Assembly (NCBI GenBank): GCA_963778225.1
Contig: CAVZTR010000013.1
Location: 148,067 to 212,066 of the forward strand
DNA: 64,000 nucleotides
From: JAGVSR01 sp963778225
Lineage (GTDB): Bacteria > Pseudomonadota > Alphaproteobacteria > Rhizobiales > Hyphomicrobiaceae
Direction: 5' to 3'
Of the stretch, positions 9,087-16,796 are shown piece after piece. A program made the position numbers and the translations under genes. The notes under the pieces were generated by a model. It was not told where the DNA came from. It ran no database searches and saw only the letters and a program-made list of their open reading frames with translations. Position 1 is the first letter of the stretch, and every line of letters begins with the position of its first letter.

Positions 9087-11339
9087 CTAGAAGGCCGGAC
9101 CGAACTTGTTCGAGCGCGGGAACCCCTTCGGCGCCACGTGCCCAGCCTGCGCCCGCTCGCCAACCCACTCTTTCAGCTCGCTCCACGGCAGCGTAAATGT
9201 GCGACCGGCGCTATCGAGCCACGTCAGGCCTTCCTTCTTGTTGAACACGCGAATGTCCGACAACCCGCCATCCTTGAAGCGCTGCAGGATCGTGCCCTTG
9301 CCGCGCGTCATCTCATTGACGTCCTCGAGCTTGAACACGAGCAGCTTCCGGTTCTCACCGATGGTTGCGACCATGTCTCCGTCGGCGGGAACCACAACGA
9401 CCGCCTCTTCGTCGTCGGCGACGTTGAGGATCTGTTTGCCCTTGCGCGTCGAAGCAACGACCTCCTCTTCCGCCACAAGGAACCCATAGCCGCCGCTCGA
9501 TGCCACCATCAGCTTGCGCGTTGCATCGTGCACGAACATCTCCACGAAGTCGTGGTTTTCCTCCAGATCGACCATGAGCCGCACCGGCTCGCCATGACCG
9601 CGCCCACCCGGCAGCTGGCCGGCATCGAGGGTGAAGAACCGGCCGTTGGTGGCAAACAGAATGAGCTTGTCGGTCGTCATCGCCTTGACGGCCTGCTTCA
9701 GCTCGTCGCCCTGCTTGAAGTCGAGCTTCGACAGATCGTCGAGGTGCCCCTTCATGGCTCGGATCCAACCCTTCTCGGACAGGATCACCGTAACCGGCTC
9801 CTTTTCCGCCAGGGCCTCTTCAAGATCGACCGCGATCTCCGGCGCGTCCTCGAACGAAGAGCGGCGGCGGCCGAGCTCGGTCTTCTTCGAATACCGCTCG
9901 CGCGTGGACTTCACCTCTTCCGAGATCCGTTCCCACTGCAAATCGTCCGATTTCAAAAGCTGCTGCAGCTGCCGCTTTTCCTTCGACAGCTTGTCGTGCT
10001 CTGCCTTGATCTCGACTTCTTCAAGCTTCGACAGGCTCTTCAAGCGCAGGTTCAGGATCGCTTCGGCCTGCACATCCGTCAGCTTGAATTTGGCAATCAG
10101 CCTCTGCTTCGGCTCATCCTCGAAACGAACGATGCGGATCACCTCATCGATGTTGAGGTAGGCGATCAGATAGCCGTCGAGCACTTCCAGCCGGTGCTCG
10201 ATCTTCTTCAGCCGATACTCGGAGCGCCGAACGAGAACCTCGATCCGATGCTCCAGCCACTGCTTCAAAACATCCTTGAGCCCGAGCACGTTCGGGATCT
10301 GCCCGGCCGACAGAACATTCATGTTGAGACCGAACCGGATCTCCAACTCCGTCGCCCGGAACATGCTCTCCATGAGCAGCATGGGATCGATCGTGCGCGC
10401 CTTCGGCTCCAGCACGAGGCGAACTTCTTCCGCGCTCTCGTCCCGGACGTCGCCGAGCAGAGGCAGCTTCTTCTCGATCATCAGGTCGGCGATCTTCTCG
10501 ACGAGTTTCGCCTTCTGCACCTGATACGGAATTTCGGTGATGACGATCTGATACCCGCCGCGTCCGGTCTCTTCCTTCTCCCACTTCGCCCGAACACGAA
10601 ACCCGCCGCGTCCCGTTCGATAGGCCTCGAGAATTTCGCTGCGCGGCTCCACGATCACGCCGCCCGTCGGGAAATCCGGCCCCGGCACGAACTCCACGAG
10701 CTTCTCGATTGTCGCATTCGGATGCTTGATGAGATGCAGCAGCGCCGCGCACAGTTCGTCGACGTTGTGCGGCGGAATGTTCGTTGCCATGCCGACCGCG
10801 ATGCCGGCCGACCCATTCGCAAGCAAATTCGGGAATGCGGCCGGAAGCACCGACGGCTCCTGCTCGCGTCCGTCGTAGTTGGCGCGGAACTCGACCGTAT
10901 CCTCGTCGATCCCATCGAGTAGGTCGGCAGCGACCGGCGTCAGACGCGCTTCCGTGTAGCGGTCGGCTGCCGGATTATCGCCGTCGATGTTACCGAAGTT
11001 GCCCTGCCCGTCGACCAGCGGATAACGCACCGCGAAATCCTGGGCGAGGCGCGCCAGCGCATCGTAGATCGCCTGGTTGCCGTGCGGATGGTAGTTACCC
11101 ATCGTCTCGCCGACGATCTTCGCGCACTTGCGATAGCCGCCCTCGGGATCGAGGCCCAACTGCCGCATGGCATACAGAATGCGCCGGTGGACCGGCTTCA
11201 ACCCGTCGCGCACGTCGGGCAGAGCCCGGTGCATGATGGTGGAGAGCGCATAGGCGAGATAGCGTTCCTCGAGCGCGTCCTTGAGGTTGACGGGCTCGAT
11301 GGGTCCCTCGCCGGTGGGCGGAATCGATTGCTTGGTCAT
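9087..11339 (-). CDS. parC: DNA topoisomerase IV subunit A
   Basis: 750-residue ParC, the breakage-reunion subunit of topoisomerase IV, which decatenates daughter chromosomes with ParE. The N-terminal winged-helix domain has RALPDVRDGLKPVHRRILYAM and the catalytic tyrosine in DRYTEARL near residue 128. A long coiled-coil/tower region follows, then GyrA-type beta-propeller blades such as ILSEKGWIRAMKGH. Lack of the strong GyrA box and the length favour ParC over GyrA. Frame intact throughout. A 594-codon open frame on the opposite strand is an antisense artefact. Confidence 0.95.
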   Translation of the reverse strand: MTKQSIPPTGEGPIEPVNLKDALEERYLAYALSTIMHRALPDVRDGLKPVHRRILYAMRQLGLDPEGGYRKCAKIVGETMGNYHPHGNQAIYDALARLAQDFAVRYPLVDGQGNFGNIDGDNPAADRYTEARLTPVAADLLDGIDEDTVEFRANYDGREQEPSVLPAAFPNLLANGSAGIAVGMATNIPPHNVDELCAALLHLIKHPNATIEKLVEFVPGPDFPTGGVIVEPRSEILEAYRTGRGGFRVRAKWEKEETGRGGYQIVITEIPYQVQKAKLVEKIADLMIEKKLPLLGDVRDESAEEVRLVLEPKARTIDPMLLMESMFRATELEIRFGLNMNVLSAGQIPNVLGLKDVLKQWLEHRIEVLVRRSEYRLKKIEHRLEVLDGYLIAYLNIDEVIRIVRFEDEPKQRLIAKFKLTDVQAEAILNLRLKSLSKLEEVEIKAEHDKLSKEKRQLQQLLKSDDLQWERISEEVKSTRERYSKKTELGRRRSSFEDAPEIAVDLEEALAEKEPVTVILSEKGWIRAMKGHLDDLSKLDFKQGDELKQAVKAMTTDKLILFATNGRFFTLDAGQLPGGRGHGEPVRLMVDLEENHDFVEMFVHDATRKLMVASSGGYGFLVAEEEVVASTRKGKQILNVADDEEAVVVVPADGDMVATIGENRKLLVFKLEDVNEMTRGKGTILQRFKDGGLSDIRVFNKKEGLTWLDSAGRTFTLPWSELKEWVGERAQAGHVAPKGFPRSNKFGPAF

Positions 11340-11482
11340 GGCCCGTGGTTACTGGACTGAGGTCCGCCCCTCAAGTGCCGGGCCGCCACATCCCCCGGGC
11401 GTTGGCCTCTCCACAGCCGATTTTTGCCAAGTTGTTCGGGTTTCTGTAGCGTCGCGCCACAACCTCCGAGAGTTCACCCCAG

Positions 11483-12172
11483 ATGCCGCTGCCCGATGTC
11501 CCGGCCGTCGAAACGGCTGTGATCGAAATGACGAACGCCTACCGCCGCGAAAACAAGCTCGGGCAGGTCAAGGCCAGCCCCGCGCTGACAAAAGCGGCCC
11601 GCGCCTATGCGGCATACCTGGCCAAGAACAATGCCTTCTCCCACACCGCCGACAACCGCGACGTCGGCGACCGCGCCAGTGCCTCCGGCTACCAGTGGTG
11701 CTCGATCGGCGAAAACCTTGCCATGAACCTGGACAGCAGCGGTTTTGAAACCCGTGACCTCGCGCAGCAGACCTTGGACGGCTGGATCAACTCCCCTCCG
11801 CATAAGGAAAACCTGCTCGGTCCCTACTACACCGAGATCGGCGTCGGCGTCGTCAAGGCGCCCGACAAAAACCCCAAGTACATCACCGTCCAGGTCTTCG
11901 GCCGCCCGCAGTCGGCAAAATACACCTTCCAGATCGCGAATTCTTCGGGCGCGCCAGTCACCTACACGTTCAGCGGCGAACAGCACGACATTCACCCGAG
12001 CATGAGTGTCACCCACACGGCCTGCACGCCCGCAGCGCTCGATTTTGTCAAAGCCGGAGCCAAGAAGGTGTCCGCACATTTCGAAGCCAGCGACCAGACC
12101 GTCTACACGCTGAAAAGCGATCCGAAAGCCGGCCTCAAAGTCGAACTGGCGAAACGGGAAACAGTGGATTGA
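11483..12172 (+). CDS. CAP-domain (SCP/PR-1) protein
   Basis: 229 residues with an N-terminal CAP domain (about residues 8-135). Visible family pieces are FSHTADNRDVGDRA, SIGENLAMN and WINSPPHKENLLGPYYTEIGVGVV, which contain the conserved histidines and glutamates of the CAP cavity. A C-terminal beta-rich extension of about 90 residues has no recognised family. Most bacterial CAP proteins are exported, but no signal peptide precedes ATG 11483 and an in-frame TAG at 11447 blocks an upstream start, so this one may be cytoplasmic or misassembled at its 5' end. The biochemical role of bacterial CAP proteins is mostly unknown. Confidence 0.8.
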   Translation: MPLPDVPAVETAVIEMTNAYRRENKLGQVKASPALTKAARAYAAYLAKNNAFSHTADNRDVGDRASASGYQWCSIGENLAMNLDSSGFETRDLAQQTLDGWINSPPHKENLLGPYYTEIGVGVVKAPDKNPKYITVQVFGRPQSAKYTFQIANSSGAPVTYTFSGEQHDIHPSMSVTHTACTPAALDFVKAGAKKVSAHFEASDQTVYTLKSDPKAGLKVELAKRETVD

Positions 12173-12179
12173 CGCGGCA

Positions 12180-12900
12180 TCACCGGTCGATGTGCGTCAA
12201 GATCCGCGATCGCGACTCCGGCAGCGTATCGCCCTTGGGCGCCAGCACACGCTGCTCGAGGAAGTAGCCGGTCAACGCAAACCCCGCTGCCACATCTTCG
12301 CGCGTCGCGTGCCGATCCCGCACCGATGTCAGGAATTGCGGCAGCCGCAAGCATGCGGTCCTTGTAGGGCTCACCGGCCGATTCCGACACCGCGCGACCC
12401 GACTTCGGCGACACGTAGATCAACTGGTCGTTCGCCCCTGTCGCCGCGCACGCCGATAAATCCAGCCCAAACCCCAATTCTTGCAGCAGCGCCAATTCCC
12501 AGCGCACCATGAGAGCCGGCCACACGGTCGGGTCATCAAGAAAGCCGAGAACGAACAGCGTCACCTCATACAGCGCCGGATGCGGATCGCGCTCCGGTAG
12601 CAGCCGCGCCAGCGCGCACAGCGACGTCAGCCCCGCCAGCGCCGCCGCATCCTCCATCGCGGAGGCCGCATACCCTCGCCGGAGTTCCACCGACATGTGG
12701 CCCAGATGTTCGGACAGCCGCGCCTTCCACGTGGCGTCCACGTGATTGCCCATCTGCAGCACGGGTCGCGCTTTGCGCGATCGCCCGCCATGAACGAGCC
12801 CCGCATGCCGGCCGTGCGAGCGCGTGAACAGGTCCACGATCGCCGCGGTTTCACCGTGCGTCCGGACACTCAGGATAATGGCTTCGTCCGACCATTCCAT
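12180..12900 (-). pseudogene. recO: DNA repair protein RecO, one frameshift
   Basis: RecO of the RecFOR recombination-repair pathway, which loads RecA onto single-stranded DNA. The OB-fold N-terminus starts at 12900 (MEWSDEAIILSVRTHGE) with GRHAGLVHGGRSRK, and runs in one frame to about 12349. The rest of the protein (RLPQFLTSVRDRHATREDVA ... FLEQRVLAPKG) continues in a second frame to 12180. Removing one T (A at 12349-12350 on the plus strand) restores ML-RLPQFL. recO directly precedes era in the same order as in relatives, and is rarely lost, so a base-calling error is likely. Confidence 0.85.
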
Positions 12901-12926
12901 GCGCGAGCCTTAGCGGCATCAAAAGC

Positions 12927-12955
12927 CCCTCTCCCCGTCCTTCACGGGGAGAGGG
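12927..12955. repeat. Perfect 12-bp-stem hairpin, REP-like
   Basis: CCCTCTCCCCGT at 12927-12938 and its exact reverse complement at 12944-12955 enclose a 5-base loop. GGTGAGGGGC follows on the right. This wording (CCCTCTCCCC...GGGGAGAGGG...GTGAGGGG) is familiar as an intergenic palindromic repeat of many Proteobacteria. Sitting between era and recO, it may also work as a terminator or mRNA-stabilising hairpin; there is no T-run. Confidence 0.7.
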
Positions 12956-13014
12956 TTAGGGTGAGGGGCAGCGTCTTGCTGTGAAATGCACGTCGAGAAA
13001 AACGCGCTACTCGA

Positions 13015-13956
13015 TCAGTCCTTCGGAAAATCCAGGCCCATTTCGCGATACCGCTCGGGATCACTGCCCCAGTTCTCCCGCACCTTCACAAACAGGAAGA
13101 GGTGCACATCATGCTCGAGGATCTTCGCCAACTCATTGCGAGACTTGCTCGAGATGTTCTTGATCGTCTGACCGCCCTTGCCCAGCACGATTGCCTTCTG
13201 ACTGTCCCGTTCCACGTAGATTGTCTGCTCCACGCGCACCGAACCGTTCTTGAACGGCTTCCAGTCCGTCGTCTCTACCGTGGTCGAATACGGCAGCTCT
13301 TCGTGCAGAAACTCGTAGATCTTCTCCCGCGTCAGTTCGGCAGCCAGCATCCTCAGCGGCGCATCCGAGATCTCGTCCTCCGGATAGTGCCACGGCCCCA
13401 GCGGCATCTTTTCCGCCAGATAGCGCTTCAGATCCGCCACACCATTTCCGTCCAGCGCAGAAATCAGAAACACGCGGTCGAACGTCTGCTTTTCAGAAAT
13501 CTTCGCAATCAGCGGCAGCAGCCGGTCTTTATCGGTGACGCGATCGACCTTGTTGAGCACGAGGATTTTCGGATGTGGCGCATCGGCGAGTTTCGCCAGA
13601 ATGCGCTCCAGGTCCTCCTCGATCCCTTTCGCTGCATCGACCAGCATCACCACGATGTCCGCATCGTGCGCGCCGCCCCAGGCCGCCTGAACCATCGCCC
13701 GATCGAGCCGGCGCTTCGGCCTGAAAATGCCCGGCGTGTCGATGAAAACGAGCTGGCTCTTGCCTTCGATCGCAATGCCGCGCACCGGCACCCGCGTCGT
13801 CTGCACCTTGTGCGAAACGATCGAGACCTTCGCACCGACCATTTGATTGACGAGCGTCGACTTGCCCGCGTTGGGCGCGCCGATCACCGCGATGAACCCG
13901 CACCGCGTTGGGGTCTCGTTGCTGCCGGCGACCGGCGTTTCTGCGTCCTCAGACAT
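13015..13956 (-). CDS. era: GTPase Era
   Basis: 313-residue GTPase needed for 30S ribosome assembly and 16S rRNA maturation. G1 is GAPNAGKST (near residue 26), G3 is DTPG, G4 is NKVD and G5 SALDGNG. The C-terminal KH domain has IVLGKGGQTIKNIS, which binds the 3' end of 16S rRNA. It overlaps the rnc stop by 8 bases, the usual rnc-era coupling. Frame intact, normal length. Confidence 0.97.
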   Translation of the reverse strand: MSEDAETPVAGSNETPTRCGFIAVIGAPNAGKSTLVNQMVGAKVSIVSHKVQTTRVPVRGIAIEGKSQLVFIDTPGIFRPKRRLDRAMVQAAWGGAHDADIVVMLVDAAKGIEEDLERILAKLADAPHPKILVLNKVDRVTDKDRLLPLIAKISEKQTFDRVFLISALDGNGVADLKRYLAEKMPLGPWHYPEDEISDAPLRMLAAELTREKIYEFLHEELPYSTTVETTDWKPFKNGSVRVEQTIYVERDSQKAIVLGKGGQTIKNISSKSRNELAKILEHDVHLFLFVKVRENWGSDPERYREMGLDFPKD

Positions 13957-14662
13957 TGCCGCTCCGCTCGATCACGCCTTCACGCTCCAGCAGGAGCGCC
14001 GCGGCGGCCTGTTCCGCCAGTCTCTTCGATGATCCTTCACCACGTGCCGGCTCTAACGACTTGATCCGAACCTCCGCCGTGAACATCGGCGCATGGTCGG
14101 GTCCCTCGCGTGAGACCACCGAATACTGCGGCAGCGCCAGACCGCGGCCCTGCGCCCACTCCTGCAACGCCGTCTTCGGATCTGCGGCGGCCATGTGCGG
14201 CCGCTGCTCGGTCAAAAGTGGCGCCCACAGCTTCAAAACCACATCGCGCGCCACATCGAAACCCGCTTCGATGAAGATCGCGCCCAGCACCGCCTCCACG
14301 GCATCCGCCAGGATCGTCTCCTTGTCGCGACCGCCGCTGAAGGCTTCCGCCTCAGAAAGAATAAGCCGCGGTCCAAGTTCCAGATCCCGCCCGATGCGGG
14401 CACAGGTTTCGCCGCGCACCAGCGTATTGTAGCGACGGGCCAGCTCACCTTCCTTGGCGGTCGGGAACGTCGCGTTCAGAAACCCCGCAATCGCCAAGCC
14501 GAGCACCCGGTCGCCAACAAATTCGAGCCGCTCGTTATCGGCCCGCGTCGTCTTGCCCCCGCGCACGCTGGCGTGCGTCAAGGCGCACTCCAACGCTTGT
14601 TCTTTTTTGAACTTATACCCGAGCTTCTGCTCCAGGTCCTTGTATTTGCGAGCCTTGAACAC
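13949..14662 (-). CDS. rnc: Ribonuclease III
   Basis: Double-strand-specific endoribonuclease that processes rRNA and mRNA. The signature NERLEFVGDRVLGLAI lies near residue 45, and DAVEAVLGAIFIE carries the second group of metal-binding acids. A double-stranded-RNA-binding domain occupies about the last 75 residues (ALQEWAQGRGLALPQY ... SSKRLAEQAAAALLL). I place the start at GTG 14662 (MFKARKYKDLEQ), 10 bases after the lepB stop; the longer open frame runs back into lepB and encodes no family sequence. The resulting 237 residues match the family. Confidence 0.92.
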   Translation of the reverse strand: MFKARKYKDLEQKLGYKFKKEQALECALTHASVRGGKTTRADNERLEFVGDRVLGLAIAGFLNATFPTAKEGELARRYNTLVRGETCARIGRDLELGPRLILSEAEAFSGGRDKETILADAVEAVLGAIFIEAGFDVARDVVLKLWAPLLTEQRPHMAAADPKTALQEWAQGRGLALPQYSVVSREGPDHAPMFTAEVRIKSLEPARGEGSSKRLAEQAAAALLLEREGVIERSGNV

Positions 14663-14672
14663 CAGGGCTCCG

Positions 14673-15443
14673 TCAACGAACGAGATTGAAGAACCGGCTC
14701 CAGCGCACGTCGAACGGCCACGTCCAAGGGCTGGTCCAGCGCAACGCATTCGGCTCATCGACGGCGGCCGAGAAGAAGATGATTTCCGCCCGCCCGACAA
14801 AGTTCTCAAACGGCACGTACCCCACCGCCCGCTGCGCGCGGCTGTCGGTCGAGTTGTCCCGGTTGTCGCCCATCATGAAGTAGTGGCCGGCTGGAACCTT
14901 GTACGGCCCGACGTTGTCGAACGGCCCGTTCTCCTGGGCATCGAGCACCGTGTAGGTGACCCCGTTCGGCAGCGTCTCCAGGAATGACGGGACCTCGATG
15001 AACGACCCGTCGTCATCCACCGTCGTGAACGAGCCCTTCGCCACCTTCGGCACGGGCGTGCCGTTGATCACGAGCTGACCGCCGCGGACTTCGATCTCGT
15101 CGCCCGGCAGGCCGATGACGCGCTTGATGTAGTCCGTGGAATTGTCGCGCGGCAGCTTGAAAACGGCGACGTCTCCGCGCTCGGGCTCGGAAGCAAAGAT
15201 GCGGCCGGAAAACAAATCGGGTGAGAACGGAAATGAAAACCGGCTGTACCCATACGAGAGCTTCGAAACGAACAGGTAATCGCCGACCAGCAGCGTCTCC
15301 TTCATCGAGCCCGACGGAATGTTGAATGGCTGATAGAAAAACACGCGCACGAAGAGCGCGATCGCGAGGGCTTGCAGGACGACGACGATCGTGTCCCGCA
15401 TCCCATAGTAGCGCGACGACCGCGCGTTCGAATTGGACGCCAT
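14673..15443 (-). CDS. lepB: Signal peptidase I
   Basis: Membrane-bound type I signal peptidase that removes signal peptides from exported proteins. One N-terminal membrane helix spans residues 17-36. The catalytic serine is in IPSGSM (Ser46) and the general-base lysine in YIKRVIGLPGD (Lys107); GDNRDNSTDSR is the conserved box near the C-terminus. ATG 15443 is preferred to the longer frame at 15485 because GGAGAGAAC sits directly before it. Part of the rel-pdxJ-acpS-lepB-rnc-era-recO gene string. Confidence 0.95.
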   Translation of the reverse strand: MASNSNARSSRYYGMRDTIVVVLQALAIALFVRVFFYQPFNIPSGSMKETLLVGDYLFVSKLSYGYSRFSFPFSPDLFSGRIFASEPERGDVAVFKLPRDNSTDYIKRVIGLPGDEIEVRGGQLVINGTPVPKVAKGSFTTVDDDGSFIEVPSFLETLPNGVTYTVLDAQENGPFDNVGPYKVPAGHYFMMGDNRDNSTDSRAQRAVGYVPFENFVGRAEIIFFSAAVDEPNALRWTSPWTWPFDVRWSRFFNLVR

Positions 15444-15565
15444 GTTCTCTCCAATGCCGCCAGCCCTGAGCCCCTGTCCGGCCAAGCAGCGAATTCAGGG
15501 GCCCGCTATACCGGTTCGCCCTTCTCCGCGCAAATCAGCTCTATCGCCAGCGTTATCCAGGGTCC

Positions 15566-15982
15566 TCAACCCCGGCGCTCCTCTTTAGTGGGCAGACACG
15601 AAATGATTACAATGGCTTCCGCCATCGGATAGTCATCGGTGATGGTGAGATCGATCTTCGCTTCGTAACCATCCGGCGTGAGCCGGGCCAAATGCGCCGC
15701 AGCCCCACCCGTGAGCGTGAGCGTCGGCCGTCCGGTCGGCAGGTTAACAACGCCCATGTCGCGCCAGTAAACGCCGTGCCGCAACCCGGTGCCGAGCGCC
15801 TTCGCGCACGCCTCCTTGGCCGCAAACCGCTTCGCATAAGATGCGGCCCGTTCCGCCCGGCGATCTGATTTCGCGCGCTCCACGTCGGTATAGACCCGCG
15901 CCAGAAATCGATCGCCAAACCGCGCCAGCGTAGCCTCGATGCGGCGGATATCGATGATGTCGTTCCCGATACCCAGGATCAT
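15566..15982 (-). CDS. acpS: Holo-[acyl-carrier-protein] synthase
   Basis: 138-residue phosphopantetheinyl transferase that moves 4'-phosphopantetheine from CoA to apo-ACP. The N-terminal GIGNDIIDIRRIEATL and central RFAAKEACAKALGTG are the two signature motifs; the Asp and Glu in them bind magnesium. Its start overlaps the pdxJ stop in an ATGA arrangement, suggesting translational coupling. Confidence 0.95.
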   Translation of the reverse strand: MILGIGNDIIDIRRIEATLARFGDRFLARVYTDVERAKSDRRAERAASYAKRFAAKEACAKALGTGLRHGVYWRDMGVVNLPTGRPTLTLTGGAAAHLARLTPDGYEAKIDLTITDDYPMAEAIVIISCLPTKEERRG

Positions 15983-16767
15983 TGTGCCGCCAAGGGCCGC
16001 TTCGGCTCGGCGCGCGCCTGATCCATGAGCGTCCGCATGTGCCGGATGGCCGAGTGCAGTCCGCCGAAGATGGCCTCGCCGATTAGAAAATGACCGATAT
16101 TGAGTTCGACCATCTGCGGCATGCGCGCCACGGGCGCTACCGTATTGTAGGTCAGGCCATGGCCGGCATGGACCTCGAGGCCCATCTCATCGGCCAGTTG
16201 CGCAGCTTTACGCAGACGCTCCACTTCCTTGGCCACGCCTTTTGCATCGTCCTCCAGCGCCCGCTCGCAATATTGCCCCGTGTGCAATTCCACGATGTCG
16301 GCCCCCATATGCGCTGAAGCCTCGATCGCCCGGGCGTCCGCCTCGATGAACAGCGACACCCTGATCCCCGCATCCCGCAGGCTGTGCACGATCTTTTTCA
16401 ACGGCTCCCCGCCACGGATCACGTCGAGACCACCTTCCGTCGTGCGCTCCTCCCGCCGTTCGGGAACGAGGCAGCACGCATTGGGAACATGCCTCAGCGC
16501 AATCGCCAGCATTTCGTCCGTTGCCGCCATCTCGAGGTTCAGAGGACGCGTCAGTTCTGACTTCAGCCGCGCGATGTCGCCGTCGGAAATGTGCCGCCGG
16601 TCCTCGCGCAAATGCGCCGTGATGCCATCCGCACCTGCCTCCACCGCCAGATGCGCCGCCCTCAGCGGATCGGGATGCCGCCCGCCGCGCGCGTTTCGGA
16701 TCGTCGCCACATGGTCGATGTTGACGCCGAGACGCAGAAAATTCGAAGTCGCATACGCGCTGCTCAT
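15979..16767 (-). CDS. pdxJ: Pyridoxine 5'-phosphate synthase
   Basis: PdxJ condenses 3-amino-1-hydroxyacetone phosphate with 1-deoxyxylulose 5-phosphate to pyridoxine phosphate (vitamin B6 pathway). A TIM-barrel protein with RLGVNIDHVATIRNARGG at the N-terminus, GADGITAHLREDRRHI, the active-site glutamate in LEMAATDEM and IVELHTGQYCE. ATG 16767 gives the standard length; an in-frame GTG at 16800 overlaps the rel stop and would add 11 residues. Followed by acpS with a 4-base overlap. Confidence 0.95.
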   Translation of the reverse strand: MSSAYATSNFLRLGVNIDHVATIRNARGGRHPDPLRAAHLAVEAGADGITAHLREDRRHISDGDIARLKSELTRPLNLEMAATDEMLAIALRHVPNACCLVPERREERTTEGGLDVIRGGEPLKKIVHSLRDAGIRVSLFIEADARAIEASAHMGADIVELHTGQYCERALEDDAKGVAKEVERLRKAAQLADEMGLEVHAGHGLTYNTVAPVARMPQMVELNIGHFLIGEAIFGGLHSAIRHMRTLMDQARAEPKRPLAAQ

Positions 16768-16796
16768 AGTCGGTCCTGTTTGCGCTCGATCGGCCG

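Noticed and set aside
9138..10922. 594-codon open frame on the plus strand
   Set aside because: Exactly antisense to parC; arginine/leucine-rich composition is that of a GC-rich shadow frame.
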